The notes under the pieces were generated by a model, which was given only the letters and a program-made list of their open reading frames with translations, was not told where the DNA came from and searched no databases. This document shows, one piece after another, positions 5,612-7,249 of a DNA stretch of 7,249 nucleotides. The position numbers and the translations under genes were made by a program. This DNA comes from Treponema sp. GTDB lineage: Bacteria; Spirochaetota; Spirochaetia; Treponematales; Breznakiellaceae. The stretch covers positions 1-7,249 of the forward strand of contig JAIRZS010000287.1 of assembly GCA_031267115.1 (NCBI GenBank), written 5' to 3'. The stretch's first letter is position 1. Every line of letters starts with the position of its first letter.

Positions 5612-7244
5612 GTTTTATTCGATCAAAAAAATACGGGCCCAAACCGGACAGGAAATAGGGAGAATTAATATCTACGGCGAGATAAGCTCGCTGGAATTTT
5701 GGGGTGACGGGGTAACCCCGGCAGGTTTCCTGGCCGACTTAACCGCCCTGGGCGCCGTAGCTGAAATTGAATGCCATATATTTTCCAACGGCGGGGATAT
5801 GTTCGCGTCCCTGGCAATTTACAGTATTTTGCGGAGCCGGCCGGAAAAGGTATCGGTGTATATTGACGGCGTTGCCGCTTCCGGGGGTTCGGTGATTGCT
5901 TGCGCCGGCGATGCGGTATATATGCCGCCTGAGGCAATGATGTTTGTCCATAACCTGATAACGGACGCATGGGATGTAAACGAACATAACGTGCGCGAGC
6001 TGCTGGCGGAAATGGTCAAGATAAAAGAACCCATGGTGAATGCCTATATGCAGAAATCAGGCAAAACCCGGGAAGAAGTCATTGCGTTAATGGACGGGGA
6101 GTCCGGCAACGGCACATGGCTGACCGCTGACGAAGCGATTGAATTCGGGCTGGCTGACGGTTATACGCCCGTGGCAATGCAGCCGCTTGAAGCCGCAGCG
6201 TGCATAAGCCCCGGCGTATACAGTTATCACGGGTTCAAAATCGATTTATCTGGCTTTGATAAGGCAGCCGAGAAAACTGCCGGAATAATAAATTCTAACC
6301 GAGGGGGTAATTCTGTGGGAATATTCACAAGAAAACCGAAACCGAAAAAAGCGGCTGCCAAAGTAAAACCAAAAGCTGCAATAACTTTTGTCGAAATGGT
6401 ATGCCCGAGCTGCAACAGCGCCGTTAACCTGAATCCTGAGACAGGCGAGATTTTCGCGGGCGGCGCTGAAAAAGGCGGTACGCCGGAGTCAGTCCTTGCC
6501 AGGCGGATGCCGGGCAACGTGAGGGCCTCAATTTACTCCGTAAATTGCCCGCACTGCGGTAATGATTTCATCTGGGATACTGACGTTAATTCTGACGGCG
6601 ACGGCGGGCAGACGGTAACTAAGGCGGTCCTGCTTGGCGGCGCGTCTAAACCCGCGCCGGCTCCGGAAGGGACAGAACCCGCGCCCGGGCCCGCTGCCGA
6701 GGCCGCCCAGGCGGTCTGCCCGGATTGCGGCGCCCAGGTCGATTATGACACGGAGACGGCCCAGACAGGGACGGATGAGGCAACCGGGGAAGAAGGGTAT
6801 TTGCTGACTTGCCCGGAGTGCAACGCCCAGTTCCTTGAGCCCTTCCCTGCTGCCGCTCCTGACACGGTTCCTGCCGGCGCTTCCGCGGAAGCCCGGGCGG
6901 CGTACCGCGCCGGGATAGCGGCGGAGCGCAACCGCCAGGCTGCTTTGGATGAAATGGCGCAGGCCGCGCCGGGAACGGCTCCCATGATCCAGGCGGCGAA
7001 AAAAAGCGGCGCGTCGGTAGAGGCAATGAGCCGCAATGTCATTAAGGCAATGGCCGCGGGCAATGGCGGCGGTACCGGGGCGTCCCAATTTGCCGCAGGC
7101 CTTGTGCGCGACATAAAGGCAAGCGGCGTAAACAATATCCGTACCCCGCGCCATGCGGCGGCGCCGAAAAGCGTCAAGGCTTCTGCGTATGAAAAACGCA
7201 TTGAAGAATATAACAAAGCAAGGGGAGGGAGAGACGATGCGTAA
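5604..7244 (+). CDS. ClpP-like prohead protease fused to zinc-ribbon scaffold
   Basis: The 546-residue product has two halves. Residues about 1-200 are a ClpP-type head maturation protease: ECHIFSNGGDMFASLAIYSIL (57-76), the nucleophile block GVAASGGS (S93), and MMFVHNL (H116). GNGTWLTADEAIEFGLADG (168-186) is the usual C-terminal block, and D164 is the best candidate for the third catalytic residue. Such proteases cleave scaffold and head proteins during maturation. Residues about 238-546 are scaffold-like. Two CxxC pairs, C267/C270 with C315/C318, then C372/C375 with C403/C406, suggest two zinc ribbons linked by Pro/Ala-rich segments. The tail AAYRAGIAAERNRQAALDEM onward matches the helical C-terminus common to phage protease-scaffold polyproteins. 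The zinc ribbons are not usual in this family. A strong internal start is present at 6315. The 8-nt overlap with the portal indicates coupled translation. Confidence 0.92.
   Translation: MGKFYSIKKIRAQTGQEIGRINIYGEISSLEFWGDGVTPAGFLADLTALGAVAEIECHIFSNGGDMFASLAIYSILRSRPEKVSVYIDGVAASGGSVIACAGDAVYMPPEAMMFVHNLITDAWDVNEHNVRELLAEMVKIKEPMVNAYMQKSGKTREEVIALMDGESGNGTWLTADEAIEFGLADGYTPVAMQPLEAAACISPGVYSYHGFKIDLSGFDKAAEKTAGIINSNRGGNSVGIFTRKPKPKKAAAKVKPKAAITFVEMVCPSCNSAVNLNPETGEIFAGGAEKGGTPESVLARRMPGNVRASIYSVNCPHCGNDFIWDTDVNSDGDGGQTVTKAVLLGGASKPAPAPEGTEPAPGPAAEAAQAVCPDCGAQVDYDTETAQTGTDEATGEEGYLLTCPECNAQFLEPFPAAAPDTVPAGASAEARAAYRAGIAAERNRQAALDEMAQAAPGTAPMIQAAKKSGASVEAMSRNVIKAMAAGNGGGTGASQFAAGLVRDIKASGVNNIRTPRHAAAPKSVKASAYEKRIEEYNKARGGRDDA
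6301..6307 (+). promoter_or_regulatory. Internal Shine-Dalgarno at the protease-scaffold junction
   Basis: GAGGGGG lies 7 nt before an in-frame GTG at 6315. The encoded linker (NRGGN) has no apparent protein function, which is what is expected when a translation signal is kept inside a frame. Confidence 0.6.
6315..7244 (+). CDS. Putative separately translated zinc-ribbon scaffold protein (nested)
   Basis: This would be a 309-residue protein from the GTG at 6315, in the same frame as the protease gene and sharing its stop. Its N-terminus, (M)GIFTRKPKPKKAAAK, reads like a genuine protein start. The product would carry both Cys4 modules and the helical scaffold tail but no protease domain. Lambda makes scaffold Nu3 from a start inside gene C in the same manner, so this arrangement has a precedent. 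Scaffold proteins line the prohead interior and leave or are degraded before packaging. The existence of the separate product is inferred from the start signal and the domain boundary. Confidence 0.55.
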   Translation: MGIFTRKPKPKKAAAKVKPKAAITFVEMVCPSCNSAVNLNPETGEIFAGGAEKGGTPESVLARRMPGNVRASIYSVNCPHCGNDFIWDTDVNSDGDGGQTVTKAVLLGGASKPAPAPEGTEPAPGPAAEAAQAVCPDCGAQVDYDTETAQTGTDEATGEEGYLLTCPECNAQFLEPFPAAAPDTVPAGASAEARAAYRAGIAAERNRQAALDEMAQAAPGTAPMIQAAKKSGASVEAMSRNVIKAMAAGNGGGTGASQFAAGLVRDIKASGVNNIRTPRHAAAPKSVKASAYEKRIEEYNKARGGRDDA

Positions 7245-7249
7245 TTTGT
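7237..7249 (+). CDS. Start of next head gene, truncated by window end
   Basis: An ATG (M-R-N-L visible) follows a strong Shine-Dalgarno, GGAGG at 7224-7228, with 8-nt spacing. It overlaps the protease-scaffold stop by 8 nt, exactly as the protease start overlaps the portal stop. By lambda gene order it should be a head decoration protein or the major capsid protein, but four residues cannot show which. Confidence 0.6.

Noticed and set aside
6528..7154. 208-codon open frame on the minus strand
   Set aside because: It is antisense to the scaffold half, with Arg/Gly-rich composition expected from the GC-rich complementary codons. No start signal or recognisable domain is seen.

Overview
The window is part of the DNA-packaging and head-assembly module of a tailed phage (order Caudovirales in the older scheme), most probably a prophage. 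All recognisable genes lie on the + strand. The order is small terminase, GpA-type large terminase, a small extra gene, a gpW-type head-tail joiner, a lambda-type portal, and a ClpP-like prohead protease with a scaffold tail. This is the lambda head-gene order (Nu1-A-W-B-C/Nu3) with one insertion. The host is unlikely to be an enterobacterium. Base composition is near 50% GC, and the structured repeat at about 3438-3590 resembles interspersed repeats I associate, from memory only, with termite-gut Treponema genomes. That host guess is weak.

Left part (1-706): the 3' end of a ParB/sulfiredoxin-fold gene of the IbrB-like type enters from the left edge. A perfect -10 box (TATAAT) follows, then an 82-residue gene of unknown function whose start codon lies almost at the predicted transcription start. 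The 124-nt gap before the small terminase holds a dyad flanked by two copies of GAGAATTTTT. It sits where lambda-type phages carry their packaging site.

Middle (707-3978): terS and terL are 9 nt apart. A short DUF2292/YezD-like gene follows, and its last ~38 codons appear to come from a GC-rich repeat inserted at its 3' end. Downstream of the repeat is a self-contained unit: a consensus -35 box (TTGACA) with a good -10, followed about 90 nt later by a strong intrinsic terminator. Only then does the gpW-like gene begin. The unit could make a small RNA or act as an attenuator within the head operon.

Right part (3983-7249): portal, protease-scaffold and the start of the next gene are tightly coupled. 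Both downstream start codons overlap the preceding stop by 8 nt. The protease ORF continues without a stop into a scaffold-like half carrying two Cys4 zinc-ribbon-like modules. A strong Shine-Dalgarno plus in-frame GTG sits at the junction, so the scaffold is probably also made as a separate protein, as lambda Nu3 is made from within gene C.

How the parts probably work together: TerS recognises the packaging site, TerL pumps and cuts DNA through the portal, the gpW-like protein closes the portal after packaging, and the scaffold shapes the prohead before the ClpP-like protease processes it. The most unusual items are the zinc-ribbon scaffold with its internal start, the promoter-terminator unit inside the head operon, and the repeat that has replaced the end of a small gene.
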